From contig JALPQD010000089.1 of NCBI GenBank assembly GCA_023101885.1, forward strand, positions 4,697,087 to 4,761,086: DNA of 64,000 bases, in the 5' to 3' direction. The notes under the pieces are model-generated. The model was not told the origin of the DNA. It made no database searches and saw only the letters and a list, made by a program, of their open reading frames with translations. The position numbers were made by a program, and so were the translations under genes. The first letter of the stretch is position 1; the number at the start of each line of letters is the position of its first letter. This DNA comes from Typhlomys cinereus. Lineage: Eukaryota > Chordata > Mammalia > Rodentia > Platacanthomyidae. Below, piece by piece: positions 10,881 through 22,725 of the stretch.

Positions 10881-10962
10881 GATCAGCAAAAGAAGTGTCA
10901 ATCTTGATTCATAAGATAAGAGATCAGCAAAAGAAGTGTCAATCTTGATTCATAAGATAAGA
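10881..10962. repeat. Perfect tandem duplication, 2 x 41 bp
   Basis: The 41 bases at 10881-10921 are repeated without a difference at 10922-10962. The unit opens GATCAGCAAAAGAAGTGTC and closes GATTCATAAGATAAGA. Perfect identity implies a recent event or an assembly artefact. Confidence 0.97.
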
Positions 10963-11280
10963 GAACTAGTTTTCATTTCCTTCCAGGAAGAGTTGGGGAT
11001 CTATATTGAAGTTCTACATCTATTGTTTATATATCTTCTATATAACATCTATGGATAGCTGCAGGGTGACAGTGAGAAAACAGAATATTACTGCAAAGAA
11101 TATACCACAATGCTCAGCATCCAGAAGAGAACAGGATCAAATTATATATTATTGACTGATATCCCTTTGTTACTTGTATCCTCTACCATCATTATCATTC
11201 TTTACATTTTATAGCCTCTCCCTTCCTTTGTCACAAGTCACTTCCCATATACAGGTAAAATATTGATCGTATTGGTTTAT
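10963..11280. other. Unassigned AT-rich DNA
   Basis: No feature recognised between the tandem duplication and the TATAG-rich microsatellite. Confidence 0.4.
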
Positions 11281-11380
11281 AGATATATATATATAGATAG
11301 ATATAGATAGACAGATAGATATATTAATTTATATACTATGTATATGTAGATAGAGATATATAAAGATATAGATACAATTA
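11281..11380. repeat. TA/GATA-rich low-complexity microsatellite
   Basis: Interrupted (TA)n and (GATA)n, for example AGATATATATATATAGATAG then AGACAGATAG. Confidence 0.8.
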
Positions 11381-12099
11381 AGCATACAAATAATCATATC
11401 CTTCATATCTTCATCTTCGTATTCTTATCTTTCATATGTATTTGTCTATTTTTCTGCCTATGCATATATCCTCCTTATATAGATCTCCAAGAATATATAC
11501 AGGATGTATAGCTTAAATGATTTCTAACATCACATATTCTTTGCTTTGCTATTTCATTAAGTTTTAATGTAGACTGTGCTAACAATGAGAAACAGTATTA
11601 TTACATACCCTTTCAAGTAACAGAGTAATGCACGATTTTATAATTACTTGTTTACTAATACTAAGTCAACTGACAAACAGCAAGGTGGAGCTGACCAGAA
11701 TGACTTAAGTGTGATTCCAGACAACACATGGTGGAAAGAGAGAATTACCTTCTGAAAGTTGTCCTTTGAACATCACATCTATTCCTTTACACTTACATGC
11801 CTGTATAGTCCCTCTATCTCTTTCTTTCTATCATAAATATGTATTCAAAATGTAAATCTCTGACATAATATCTAATATAAGTCAACACTGCAAAATATAT
11901 AATTCTTTCTTTCTTTCTCCTCTCTCACAAACTTAAATAACTTAGGACAAAGAGAGTAAATATTGTGCATGGGTAAAACTGAGAACTAATTGAATGAAAG
12001 CACATTTTAGTTGACTTCCGTAGGAGGGAAGAAATGGATGGATTTGAACAGTAGATTCATGTGAGTCTTTCCAAGTCCAAGAGAAAGAAACAAGAAAAC
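11381..12099. other. Unassigned AT-rich DNA
   Basis: No feature recognised. A short TTTC run lies near 11905. Confidence 0.4.
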
Positions 12100-12315
12100 A
12101 CAGAAATCAGAAAACAAGCGAACAGTAAAACACCTCCAGCGCGGGGAGCTAAATTATCTGCCCTTCTTTTCAGATTGGCTGGACTTCCTACATCACTCTG
12201 GCTTTTATGTCTCCCAGCTGTGATGCTGGTGATTTCTTTTGGAGAATGTGATGGAATTCTCAGCGGTATTTCAATTCCATCCCTTGAGCAATTTATCTCT
12301 CTCGTAGGGCTTTGT
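12100..12315. other. Higher-GC unique block, candidate conserved non-coding DNA
   Basis: This stretch rises above its AT-rich surroundings and keeps CpGs (GCGCGGGG near 12140, AGCGGTATT near 12262). Frames are open on both strands (12061-12411 plus, 12057-12365 minus), which fits base composition better than coding. No family recognised; single-copy within the window. Confidence 0.2.
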
Positions 12316-13334
12316 TTCTGCTTGTTTTGTTTCTCGTTTTGTTTTGCTTTTAATTTCATGGACACTCTATGGAATCACCTTACTCTTAACTTGCCAAATT
12401 TTTGGAACTAAAATTAGAATGAGCACAATAATCTTTATCATGAAATAGACATTTTTTCCCTTATAAAATGGTCAAAAATGACATCGTGAATATTTACACA
12501 TAGTTTACAGACATAATAAAGAAAGATGATTTATATTTTAAAAATGTAAGACCTTATGGGAATTAAAAGTGATGCATTTATCAGGAGTGGACAGAGATGT
12601 GGTATGACCAACAGTGGTTTTTGTTTTTGTTTGTTTGTTGTTTTTCACAGGAGTAGGCTAATGTCTACTATGTTAAATTTACAAAACAAAATGAGTCCCA
12701 TGGTAGAATTTGAGAGTTCAGTTTTACTTCTTTTTTAATTTCATTGTTTTCATTTTTAATTTGATTAATTGAAAGAATTTAAATAATTCTTTGATTCTTT
12801 CTAAATTAGTCATATAGCATTTCCTTAGCAATGATCAACTGTACCCTATGTCAATCTGAAATAAGTTCTTGATATTAACTTGAATAATACAACATAGTAT
12901 TAGAGGTAAGAACTGGAATTAGCCAACAATTGCATCAGCTTAGATAGGAAGCTTTCAATGTCAGGATTTGTCTTGAAAAGCAGGAGATTCAATACAAAAA
13001 TGCTATCTACTTAGATTGAGGCAGAAGAATACATTGGTAGTCTGATACTCAAACAAATATCCAAACCACAAGAAAGATTTAATCATCTCAGTTTGACAGT
13101 ATCATGATAGTCACAGGGAAAGAATATATAAGTAGGCAATGTCTAGGCTTGAAAGCTTTAATAAGACTCTGGATTAAAAGTATTAAAACAGGGAAGTCTC
13201 AAGCAACAAGGCTCATTTTGAGGACTGTGACTTTTAATATTTTTCCTTCCTCAGACATGCCTGGCTTGTTGATTTATGAGTATAACCGAGGATGTCTTTA
13301 GAAGACATCACTGTTGGTTCTAAACTAAGGAAAT
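12316..13334. other. Unassigned AT-rich DNA
   Basis: About 1 kb without recognised repeats or genes. Confidence 0.45.
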
Positions 13335-13525
13335 AAAGTCTCTGAACCACGACTACACACTAAAATCTCTTAAGAGGCTTTCAAACTTCCAGATACCCAG
13401 TCCTTATGTAAAACCGCTTAAGTCTGATTTGCCTAGAATGGAGGTAAAGATCATTGTAGCATCATATCTCCATCATTCTCTGAATAGTCAGGGTTGGAGA
13501 TCACTGAATTAAAGGTTGGTGTTTT
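13335..13525. mobile_element. MER5-like ancient hAT-Charlie fossil
   Basis: The order GAACCACGACTACACAC, TTTCAAACTTCCAGATACCCAG, TTAAGTCTGATTTGCC and GGGTTGGAGATCACTG follows the quasi-palindromic MER5A layout (GAACCACTG ends, TACTGATGCC-GGGTCCCA core). Heavily diverged, as expected for a pre-rodent element. Confidence 0.45.
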
Positions 13526-13579
13526 CCACAAGACTATTAAGGGGATCCAGTTAGGTAATTCATTTCTAAGTATTGTGTG

Positions 13580-13945
13580 TAGATACAGATGTCAATTTGA
13601 CCATTGAAAGTTCTAGCCTTGGACACCTTGGTAGAAAATTAGTAAGAGTTAAGTCCAGAGCAAGCCTGCAGAAGGCTCTCTATGATAGGGAAGATTCAGT
13701 GCATTGTGAATAGGATTTGGTCCAGAGTAGGTGAATAAGATGGAGAAAGTTGGTTATGAATTATTCGTCAGTTTATTTAACTAAAAGTGCTGGTCTGGCA
13801 AGTGAGGATTGTCCTTTTCTCAGCAGCGGACATGTAGCCAGTTCCCTCAGCCATTAGTGTTGTTATGACTTCTCCTACCAAGCTGGAGAAGGAAACATAA
13901 CCAAGAACCCTAAGCCAGAATAAAACTACTTGCTTCCCTTCAACT
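13580..13945 (+). mobile_element. URR1-like hAT DNA transposon
   Basis: Opens with CAGATGTCAATTTGACCATTG. The middle has GAGCAAGCCTGCAGAAGGCT and TGCATTGTGAATAGGATT-GTCC; the end has CCAAGCTGGAGAAGGAAACATAACC and AATAAAACTACTTGC. This is the order seen in rodent URR1 elements: short, non-coding, terminal GTCAAYTTGAC motif. Related to 7945, 16024, 16785 and 46748. Confidence 0.65.
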
Positions 13946-14700
13946 ATTTGGTCATAAATTTATCGCAACATGTAGAGCAACCATGAGAGTGTATATTGTT
14001 GGCAGCACAGCAATGTGGGAGTAACTTATGGGCGTTTCCCAATGCCATTGTTGCTTGGCCACTCTTTCCTGTGCAAAGCACGCTGAAATGTCTGACTCCA
14101 TACATTCTAGAGACCCCATGCTGTACATGAGGATTGTGTTAAATATTCATCCCTCAGACTTTTATGTAAGACAAAAATGGATTTTACCCCAAAAAATATC
14201 ATTTAAGGAAATTATCATAAATTCCACACTTGAAATTTTTGAAATTATGTGTCTGTAAGAAAAAAAAGCCTGATAATTTGTCTAAGAGGGGTTGAGTCAG
14301 GATAAACAAAGATGAGCCTATTATGGAGAGTTTTAAGACAAAATTCCTTAGAGCTAGAGTTTGCTTGGATAATTTCACTTTAAGTCACATTCACATAGCT
14401 TGTTCTCTTTCAAAAACTATGCTGAGTGATTAAATGGCACCTTAACTTTAATTGTAATTCAGAAACTTAAAATCATTTTATATTCATTTATCAAGTCACT
14501 AACCCACTTTAATATTCCATTTGATGAAATTTCTCATGATAACATTGCAGCAGAAAGAAAAGGTTTCCCATTGGAAGTGAAAATAGAATTCAGATAAGTC
14601 TTTTAAGTATTTTTCTCCTATGTGGAGGAAAAAAATACTGTTTTAAGAAAAGAGTAAAATATACCTATATAGATTATTTAGATGATAGATACAAACAGAT
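13946..14700. other. Unassigned AT-rich DNA
   Basis: No recognised feature. The start (to about 14000) may be the eroded last part of the preceding DNA transposon. Confidence 0.4.
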
Positions 14701-14741
14701 AAACAAATTGATAAATCTGATAGATAGATAGATAGATAGAT

Positions 14742-14788
<47 letters not shown>

Positions 14789-14818
14789 CGATAGAGAGAG
14801 ATAGATAAATAGATAGAT
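14700..14818. repeat. (GATA)n microsatellite
   Basis: About 24 GATA units from 14720 to 14815 with a few interruptions (GATGATA, GATCGATA). Likely length-polymorphic. Confidence 0.95.
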
Positions 14819-15309
14819 TTCTGATAGCACAGACTAAGGCATAACTTTTACATAAAATTTACATATAAACAAATTGAATATGTTCAGTCTTTTTGATGTC
14901 TGGCATTGTGCTCAGGGAAGTCAAAGGTCATTTTCTGTCCTTCGACCTTTTTCTTCAAAACCTCTATGGTGTTTGTAGGACAGGAAACCCTATATTAGAA
15001 AAATGAATAGCTCTAGTTTTACAAAATAGTCAATGATTCAAAAGCAGTAAAAGAAAAAGGCTTACAGACCTAAAGCTGCGGGAGTTTATAAATGAAAATT
15101 CATGGTATACAAGCTGAGTTCCTTCCTTGGATAAATTCTTAAAATTAATGGATAAAAGAGGAAAATGTGATATATTTAGGCATTAGCAAAAGCATCTGAT
15201 GCTAAGTCTGATGATATTTTACTTGCAAATTTGTTTTAAATGAGCTTAGATGACAAGAAAATAAGTCAGATTAGAACTGAGGGAAGGCTTATAAACAAAA
15301 AGTAACAAA
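14819..15309. other. Unassigned AT-rich DNA
   Basis: No recognised feature. Confidence 0.4.
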
Positions 15310-15430
15310 TGCTAGGTCTGGTCTTATTTAACATTTTTATTAAAGATCTGGATCACGGAAATAAATGACATATTAATAGAAATGCCAAATGGTACTAAAT
15401 TTGCAGGATTTCAGGTTGTGAGCACAGGGA
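15310..15430 (+). mobile_element. CR1/L3-like LINE fossil (reverse transcriptase piece)
   Basis: Codons from 15315 read GLVLFNIFIKDLDHGNK before a stop at 15366. This matches the conserved PVLFNIFINDLDEG block of CR1/L3 LINE reverse transcriptases. About 35 bases further, ACTAAATTTGCAGGATTT resembles the TKFADDTKL block with decay. Such LINEs were active before the placental radiation, so a readable run of this length in a fast-evolving rodent is notable. Flanks are unassigned. Confidence 0.55.
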
Positions 15431-16020
15431 AAACTAGCTAGGTAAAATAACAACTTAAATATGAGAAGAAAGAAAGTTTAGATGCAACTTTAAAATATCA
15501 GTTAATTTTTTTTTATTTTGGAAAGGTGGCATGAGAGGGCATGGAGGATATAGATGAGGTGTAGTCTTAGTTCAGATCATGTTGGATGGCTAATGATGGA
15601 TTACACCATGTCAGGTACATGACCTTGTACAAGTGTTTTGACTACTTTGAAGACTTGCTTTCTTTCCTAGGTCTAAAGTTGAGGAATGTATAGGCATCTA
15701 TAGTTCCTTCCATTCCTAAATTGTCTATTTAACTTCTCCACTTTTTTCATGTTACTCCTATTTCTTTTATGTTCAGCACTTGTTTATAAAAGTTTTCCTC
15801 TGAGACTACTGTATTTGAGGTCATTAGCCTTGCTAAAATGGTACAATTTCTTTCTATATAGCCACAGACTCTAAGATACAGCAACACAGACATGTTTTAT
15901 CACTTTAAGTCTATAAATGAATCCCTGGAAGAATTGAAAATGTCTACCAGTCACTGAACCCGCCTAGACAAAGAGTGAAATGAGTATCCTGGGCTATTAT
16001 TATACAAGGCACTTTCTTTG
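15431..16020. other. Unassigned DNA
   Basis: AT-rich with no recognised repeat or gene. Confidence 0.4.
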
Positions 16021-16023
16021 AGT

Positions 16024-16420
16024 GTTAAGTGTCAACCTGACATCCAGTAGACAGGCCTCTGGATTCACCTGACAGAGAGTCTCTAGATTAACTTTGCATT
16101 TTGGGCACACCCATGAGGGATGGTCTTGATAGCATTAATTCATGAGGGAAGATGCAATTCATTGTGGGTAGGACCATTCTCTAGGTAGAAGGACCATGAC
16201 TGCAGAAGAGTAAGGAGAATGAGAGCCCACAAGCAAGCATGGAAGTCAGTCCTTCTGTTTCTTAGTGTAGATATGGTGTAAACAGCTGCTTCGGGCTCTT
16301 GTGACTGTCACTTCCCCAAATGGTAAGCCATAGAGGAATTGTGAGCCAACTAAACCATTCCCTAAATGTCTTGATCAGGTGTTTTGCAGCAGCAACATGT
16401 AAAGAAATCACAAAACTATC
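16024..16420 (+). mobile_element. URR1-like hAT DNA transposon, nearly full length
   Basis: AAGTGTCAACCTGACATCCAG at the start, GAGAGTCTCTAGATTAACTT, CAATTCATTGTGGGTAGGACC and CCATTCTCTAGG in the middle, and GAGGAATTGTGAGCCAACTAAACC then TTTTGCAGCAGCAACATG at the end follow the rodent URR1 order. Known members are non-coding and were moved by a hAT transposase elsewhere in the genome. Confidence 0.75.
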
Positions 16421-16784
16421 ATATGCTGAGTGACAACCTAAAGACTGTGCTTGGTATTTATTACATATCTTCCAATTGACAGAACCATTGACCATGTGCT
16501 CACATCAAGTTTGGTGCAGCTTTTTCAATGAGGTTTTTGTTTTACTTGTCAAATGTTGTTCATATATCCAGTCTCGGGGAACTCTATACTCACACTAACT
16601 TAAATGAAGAGCAGGTGGTAGTATCAATATTTGTATTGAAGGGAATGAAGATTCAACCACCCAGATATAAAGGTAATTAATATCAATTGTAGTACAAGTT
16701 TTGCTAATCTGCTAGTTTCATTCTACCGTAATGCAGTGCACTTAATGCACATAATGCAGTGACTTAGGAGGACTTGTATTAGTG

Positions 16785-17160
16785 TCATAGTTAAATACAG
16801 GTATTAACTTGATAATGGAAGGTTCAAGCTCTGGGGACATTTGCAAAGAATTAGTAGTTGTGTTAAACCCTGAGCAAGTCTGCAGGAAATTGTCTAATTG
16901 ATGGAGAAGGCCCAGTTCATGGTGGGTGGAACTAATCCCTGGATAAGTAAATAAGATGGATAGAGTCAGTCAAAGAAGTTGGCACTCTTTTATACACTTG
17001 GCCAGACATTCTGGCCTGGAAAGTGAGGACTGTCCTTCTTTCCTTCCTGTGGATATAGTGTAGACATTTCTCTAGCTCCTGGTATTGGTATGAACTCTCC
17101 TGCCTTATTGGACAATTAACTGTAACTAAGAGAGAATACTTTTAAACTATGAATAGTTAG
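16785..17160 (+). mobile_element. URR1-like hAT DNA transposon
   Basis: AGGTATTAACTTGATAATGG at the start, GAGCAAGTCTGCAGGAAATTG, CAGTTCATGGTGGGTGGAAC, then GGCCTGGAAAGTGAGGACTGTCC and TATTGGTATGAACTCTCCTGCC. Closest to the 13580 copy, which shares the CTGG-AAGTGAGGA-TGTCC block. Confidence 0.65.
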
Positions 17161-19969
17161 AATAGCTAGCCAAAGGTGGTTAGTTAATTATTGAGAATAT
17201 TTACTGTTATTGAAAAAGTATGTGTTTTAAAAAAGCTATATGAATTTAAAAATAGCATGAATAATATGATAGAATACATTATTCCAAGCCATAAGATATT
17301 AAGCAGCTTGCAAATAACTTATGTGTAATATAATGAAGGATTTCAGGAAAATTTCCTATAGAGCTACATAGTTTCTTTGTGAAGCACCAAAAAGATTGCA
17401 TATTACATTACAACTGCTTACTAATTTTTTTTCAATATTTGAATACAACTCTATTCTTATCCCACAATACTCTTTGCTAGGGTATTTCAATATCTGCATA
17501 TAGCTCCTAGGGTTTACATGTTCTATGTTATAGTAAGAGTAAACTTAAATTGTGCAAATGATATCAGCACAGAATCTCTTTAATAAGACATGACATCAGT
17601 ACACTTCCAATCTCCTCCTCTTCTCAGAAAACCAAAGGCATCATTTATAATTCAATCCAGGTATTTCTTTACATGCTACACATATGAGTTGATAATATAG
17701 GTGCCTTTATTAGAGCAGTATGGGCACATGGGTTGGCCTTGAAGTGGGGGAGCATTCAGATAGGAATGACAGTTTAAAGAAGGAAGAATTAGTCAACATG
17801 ACCATATGGAGCACTTAGAAGCTAGATACTGTCTTGACTTGGACAGGGGGATGGAAACTGCCAGAAGCTTCATGGCAGTTGTTTCTATTAGGTGCAGTTA
17901 CTATGGCTTTGATCTAAGAGATTCCAGTAAACTTTTATCATTTTTTCTATGTGACTAGTGAATTTTTAGTGGCAATACTTTTTCACATGCCTGTTATATA
18001 ATAAATGAAGTTATAATAGGGATTAATAAATAAATAAAAATAGGAATTATTTTCTATTAATTTCTCTTGTACTTATCACAGTGATTAGACAGCAAAAATA
18101 ATATGCTTATTTACAAGCAAAAACATTGTTTTTATAATCATTGTCATAATATTTGCAATATGGTAGAAATTTTTTATAAGTGGTTTTAAAAGTTGATTCT
18201 CTATATTTATTATAAAGATCAGAACATTACACGAAGACTCACAAGTGAAAGTGCATTTGAAGAGTTTGATCATTGTGTTTTGAAGTCGTTATGTTCACTT
18301 GGAAACCTCTGTTTGTCGATCAAGTATGTAGACCTCAAAGTTTCATCTAGCAAGTTTACATTTTTGACTAAATAAGAACACGAGAGGGTCTATGAATAAA
18401 CTAGAATGGTTACCTTTTGTCTACAGGTTTCTACTCTTAATTTCTCCTTATGATTTTAGACTATTTTCAATTAAAAATGTACTTTAGCTTTACTTGAGTG
18501 ATTTTTGCTAGTTTGGCAATAACATTTGAAAAGTGATATCTTTGAGCCTTCATCTGTAAGATCCCTCCACTTTTCTGGGTTTTGTGAGTCCTGCTGAGTT
18601 GACCTCATCCTTCTGTACCACTGCTCCTTACCTTCAGTGTCACCTGGAACTCTTAGACTGGGACAACAGAATTCAGGACACCCAAAGATCAAAGTCCAAG
18701 ACTACAGGGCCTCTGCTGGCCTCTGAGATTAATGATAGTTGAGGATGATTTAATAATGAAAAGAAACAAGCAAATAATAGTCAGGACCAGGGATCCAGGT
18801 TTCCATAGAGAACGAGGAAAGATGAGAATAATACTGACCTTATTTATAAAGCTCCTAGAGAAAGAAAGAAATATATACTCCCAACATAAATCATCAATTC
18901 TCTATTTTGATCTGGACTGTCATCCACTGTCTGGCTTCTCCCTACAACCATTACCTCCTTGTTCTCTGCCTCCAGCAATGCCAAAATGTTCTCACACTCC
19001 ATTCGCTGATACCTACTGTTTTGAAGTGAATCTTGGCATGTGACAAGATGAGAAATAACAGTGAATGTATTGGGGATTTTGCAATATCCATCTTATTCTT
19101 TGAGGTGGGTAATAGAGATTTTCTTGTTTCTGAAGAAACATCTCTGTGAAACATATCCATCCACCTTCCCCTAAGTCCCTTTCTGAGAAACCCCTCTCTA
19201 ACACCCACAATATGACTGAGGAATTCTTCCTGCTCTGCCAGCTCTCGTCTTAACAGTCCTCAAGACTATTATTTTGTTTTGAAATCCCTACATTAGTTCG
19301 ATGTCTTATTTCCCACCACCCATGTCCCTCCTTGGACTCGATAAAATATTCCAGAACTTTTGTCCACATCTAGATATATTTGTTTTTCAGAAAAAAGTTT
19401 CTACTGCTTATCCCTGGCCACATATTTCATTACTACAAAAAAGTTCATCCTGGAACTACAAGCCTAGCTATAAACTAAGGCTCAGGCATATCTGTAAATA
19501 GGCTGAGGGTGTTTCCAATTCTGAAATCTCTTTGACCTCATTGTATCTTTCTCGTAATGATCAGAGAAAAAATCTTAGGTACCTAAAGGGGTAGAGCATA
19601 TTTTTTCAGACATTTTCATATTATGCTCTCCTGGTTATCCCTGCATCCAATATTTTGGACTACTTAGTATTTAATATTCATCTAGTTCATTACTTATTGA
19701 GTTCTGTGTAATGCAATAGTTTTAGATCCAGTAAGTCATGAACCTGTTTAGAAGGGCACAACACAGGGAAGAAGAAAGGCCCATGAATGGACTTTAACTT
19801 CAGTGTCTGTCCCAGAACATTACAGGTAAAGTGTCCTTCTACTGCCCATCACCTTCCGGAAAGGTCTCTCATATCTATACTTAGATACGGTTCTGATTCT
19901 AATCAGTAGATTCTATTATAGACCTTTAAGTTTAAAAAAAAAACTATGTGAGAGAAAGAAAAGAAAAAA
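17161..19969. other. Unique AT-rich DNA
   Basis: About 2.8 kb without a recognised repeat. Stretches near 17700-17900 and 18530-18720 are somewhat higher in GC but not assigned. Open frames here are short and unconvincing. Confidence 0.4.
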
Positions 19970-20283
19970 AAAATGCTGATGAAGGCCATAAAAATAAATG
20001 AGGCTTCTTGCTTCCTGACATCTTTAGCACTTTCCTTGGCTTCCTGAGCAACAGCAGTGGCTGACAATAGCTTAAAGACTGTGTGTGAGATAATGAGAAA
20101 AACAAATGCAGCCTCAGATGCAGCCAACGGGAACTGCTGCTCACAGTCATTCTCCAGGGTCTCCAGGGCTCCCAAGACGATGTTATTAATTTGCAGAATG
20201 AGCTTAGAGGTGTGAAAGAAAGCTGATGTTTGCTTGTAACCTTCTTGACCATCACTTTGAATATTGACTAAGAGGTCAGACAT
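19970..20283 (-). other. Unassigned open frame, candidate coding remnant or exon
   Basis: The minus-strand frame starting at 20283 stays open for 126 codons. The first 105 or so (to about 19970) have a protein-like codon pattern: a GALETLENDCEQQFPLAASE-like acidic segment, then a hydrophobic stretch (residues about 57-72) and a basic/acidic helix-like end. The frame then runs into a T-rich tract (FFFFSF). There is an in-frame stop 33-31 bases upstream of the first ATG. I recognise no family. It could be a decayed pseudogene, an exon of an unknown gene, or chance; a second minus-strand frame (19944-20255) is also open, which weakens the case. Confidence 0.2.
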
Positions 20284-20455
20284 GTTATTACTGTGAAACT
20301 GTATATCTCTTTATGGTGGGGATGCCAACAGACAGGAATAGATATGTTGTAGCCTATACCTGTAGAAACTCTGGACGAAAAAGAAATGGGAAATTCAAAG
20401 GAATGCAGATGCATGTCCAACTTTACCCAGCAGTTCTGGCAAATGGCCATTGTGT

Positions 20456-20815
20456 AATTTTCCTTTTTTTTTTTTAAATAATACATTTACATGTTTATAT
20501 ACATGTTCCTTGCCTCCCTCGTTCCCCCTCCCTCACCTCCTGCTCCCATCCTGTCCTAACCCACCCTCCCTCCCATCCCTACATGGGCCCAGTCTACTCC
20601 CTCCTGTTCTCCTGTCCTTTGGTTCCATGCGTCCTGGAGTTCCCTCTGTGGGGTTCATGCCTATGTGGCAGACAGAGAGGCTGTCCCTTGGGCAGCCCAC
20701 TGATGTGGGTACTGTCCTACCTCTGTTTGACCCTTTGCCCCTTTTTCTTTTTTCTAAGCTCTTCACAGTGTTATTGTTGCTTGTTTTGCTCTGTGACACC
20801 AAGAGATAAATGCTA
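20456..20815 (-). mobile_element. Probable L1 3' end, different lineage
   Basis: A T-run (20461-20474), then TACATTTACATGTTTATATA and a long pyrimidine tract (20510-20580), then higher-GC sequence. The layout is that of an L1 3' end on the minus strand, but the sequence past the tract does not match the copies at 1268 or 28873. Right boundary approximate. Confidence 0.45.
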
Positions 20816-21860
20816 GGGATTCATTTATTCCAGGGTAATACCCTAGCATCAAGTAGTATTTCCAGTTCTTGAAACTACATTAAGATATAGTACATACAGT
20901 ACAGTACAAAAATGACCCAGAAAGTCATTTGGCTTATATTGGTTCATATACAAAATCAACTATTGTATCCAAACATAAAGACTTTAACAAAACCAAAATC
21001 GAAAGTGAGAATCAAAAGCATATATCTGACTAGTATTCTTAATCTTGTCAATTTTCCAAGAAGATTTAAAGTTTCATTATAGGCAGTGTTTGTACTAATA
21101 TTTCTTATGCTTGTGCCACAAAGAACAGTATGAAGGCACATCATTCAGCAGATGGAGACACCTAACTGCTGAGCCTTTAATTATTTTCTCTCTCACATAA
21201 TCAATTTTGAAAACACAGCTATTTTGGTTGGAAATTCAAGGGAAATAATCTTATCAGATATTGACAAAGCCATAGTATTTAACATGGCCAACTTGGCTCT
21301 TGGAGATAGTAATATGAAAATACTAAATTTAAGAAATCTATACAGTTGTAAATGATACTTTATCCTAGTATACATGCCAGTCAAAACTACAACATACTAT
21401 CAAATATATGATATAAGCATGCTTTTATTTCAAAAATAAAGGCTGGGGAAAATTGAAAAATAAAAATTCTATGAATGTTACATTAAGGGCTTAAATTCAA
21501 GTATCTTAATTAAAGCATTTTTTAACTTTTTTTCTTCTTGTTTGAATTCAGATTCTCACATACACTAAACAAGTACCGCAAAGCCACACACCCAGCTCTT
21601 GTTGTTCTTAAGTTTCTAACATTATATACGAAAGGCCACAACTAAGCAAAGATTTGATTTAATTCTTTATGTACTGGTTGTAATTGAACTACATAAATCC
21701 TGTCAAGACACAATAAACAAAATGTAAAAAAAAAAAAAAACTTACTCAGCAACACTTGCAAAATAGATAGTATTTTCCCCATTTTAAAGTAGAAATGAGT
21801 AAATATAGAGAAATAACTTGCTCTGTAAAATGTAAATTTCATTGATTATTTTCTCTTTGA
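20816..21860. other. Unassigned AT-rich DNA
   Basis: No recognised feature apart from an A-run at 21727-21740. Confidence 0.4.
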
Positions 21861-21863
21861 CAG

Positions 21864-21914
21864 TCTTATATATAAAACCTTATATTTATCTTATATAAAA
21901 ACCTTATATTTATT
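21864..21914. repeat. Tandem duplication, about 25 bp x 2
   Basis: A CTTATATATAAAACC-TTATATTTAT unit is repeated immediately, with one small indel and one change. Confidence 0.8.
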
Positions 21915-22420
21915 TGTCCTCTGTTCACCCTCCTTTCTCACCCCTCCTTCCTCTCTTACTTCCGTTCTAGTCTTCACCTATATTAAAGTATTTTTCTTGT
22001 TTTTCATATAATTTAGCTGGGAGGGTGGAAGGTCAGTTTTTGTCTAATTTTTTCTATAGCGAAAATACAAATATACTCAAATAAGATGATGTAATAATTT
22101 ATAACAAAAATAAGTATATAAAACCCCAATACATTATCTTAAAAAACAATACTGGTTATAAATGAATGACAAAGAATAAAAAGAGGAAGAAAACAAGAGA
22201 AGGAGAGAGGAAAGAAGGAAAGAAGGGGAACAAATTAGTACCCATGTTATAATACTTCCAATCAATCCATTCCCTAGCCTTCAGATTACTTACCAGAAAT
22301 ATTGCTGTAGTAACCATTATCTTTCCTTTCTTCTCTCTTGGTTTCTTCCAGCGACTGTTCCATTGCAAGATTCCGGGAATCCCCTCATTTTCTCATACTC
22401 ATAAATTATTAGCATGCCAG
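21915..22420. other. Unassigned AT-rich DNA
   Basis: No family recognised. A purine-rich GAAA/GGAA stretch lies at 22175-22225. Confidence 0.4.
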
Positions 22421-22421
22421 A

Positions 22422-22625
22422 TTGAGGAAATGGCTTAGTGGGTAAAGGACTTGATAGAAAATGACCTGAATTCATATTCCCAGCAGTTATCTTAAAAGCT
22501 GGATGTGGCCTCTTGCAAGAGGTATGGCATGGTATTAAGAACTTCTGTAAAGTTCTGCCTTTACTCCACCACTTCCTGCTTTTGTGTAACACAGCAGGAC
22601 AAACTAAACTGGTGGCTGGAGTCCT
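22422..22625 (+). mobile_element. Old tRNA-derived SINE
   Basis: GATTGAGGAAATGGCTTAGTGG (box A region) followed by GTAAAGGACTTG and CCTGAATTCATATTCCCAGCA (box B region) is a diverged tRNA-like head. The body is poorly preserved and the tail is not evident. Confidence 0.5.
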
Positions 22626-22725
22626 TGGAGAGACTCTAGACTCTCCTTCCATCTGAATTGGTGTCTAAGGATTTATTCCAGAGGAACTCCTACAACATTT
22701 GGTCTGAACTAGTTTTGCAAATTCT

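Noticed and set aside
12057..12411. Overlapping open frames of 116 and 102 codons on opposite strands
   Set aside because: Simultaneous openness on both strands fits base composition. No domain or splice context supports coding.
14700..14818. CRISPR-like array
   Set aside because: The repeat is a pure tetranucleotide microsatellite without spacers, in a eukaryotic genome.
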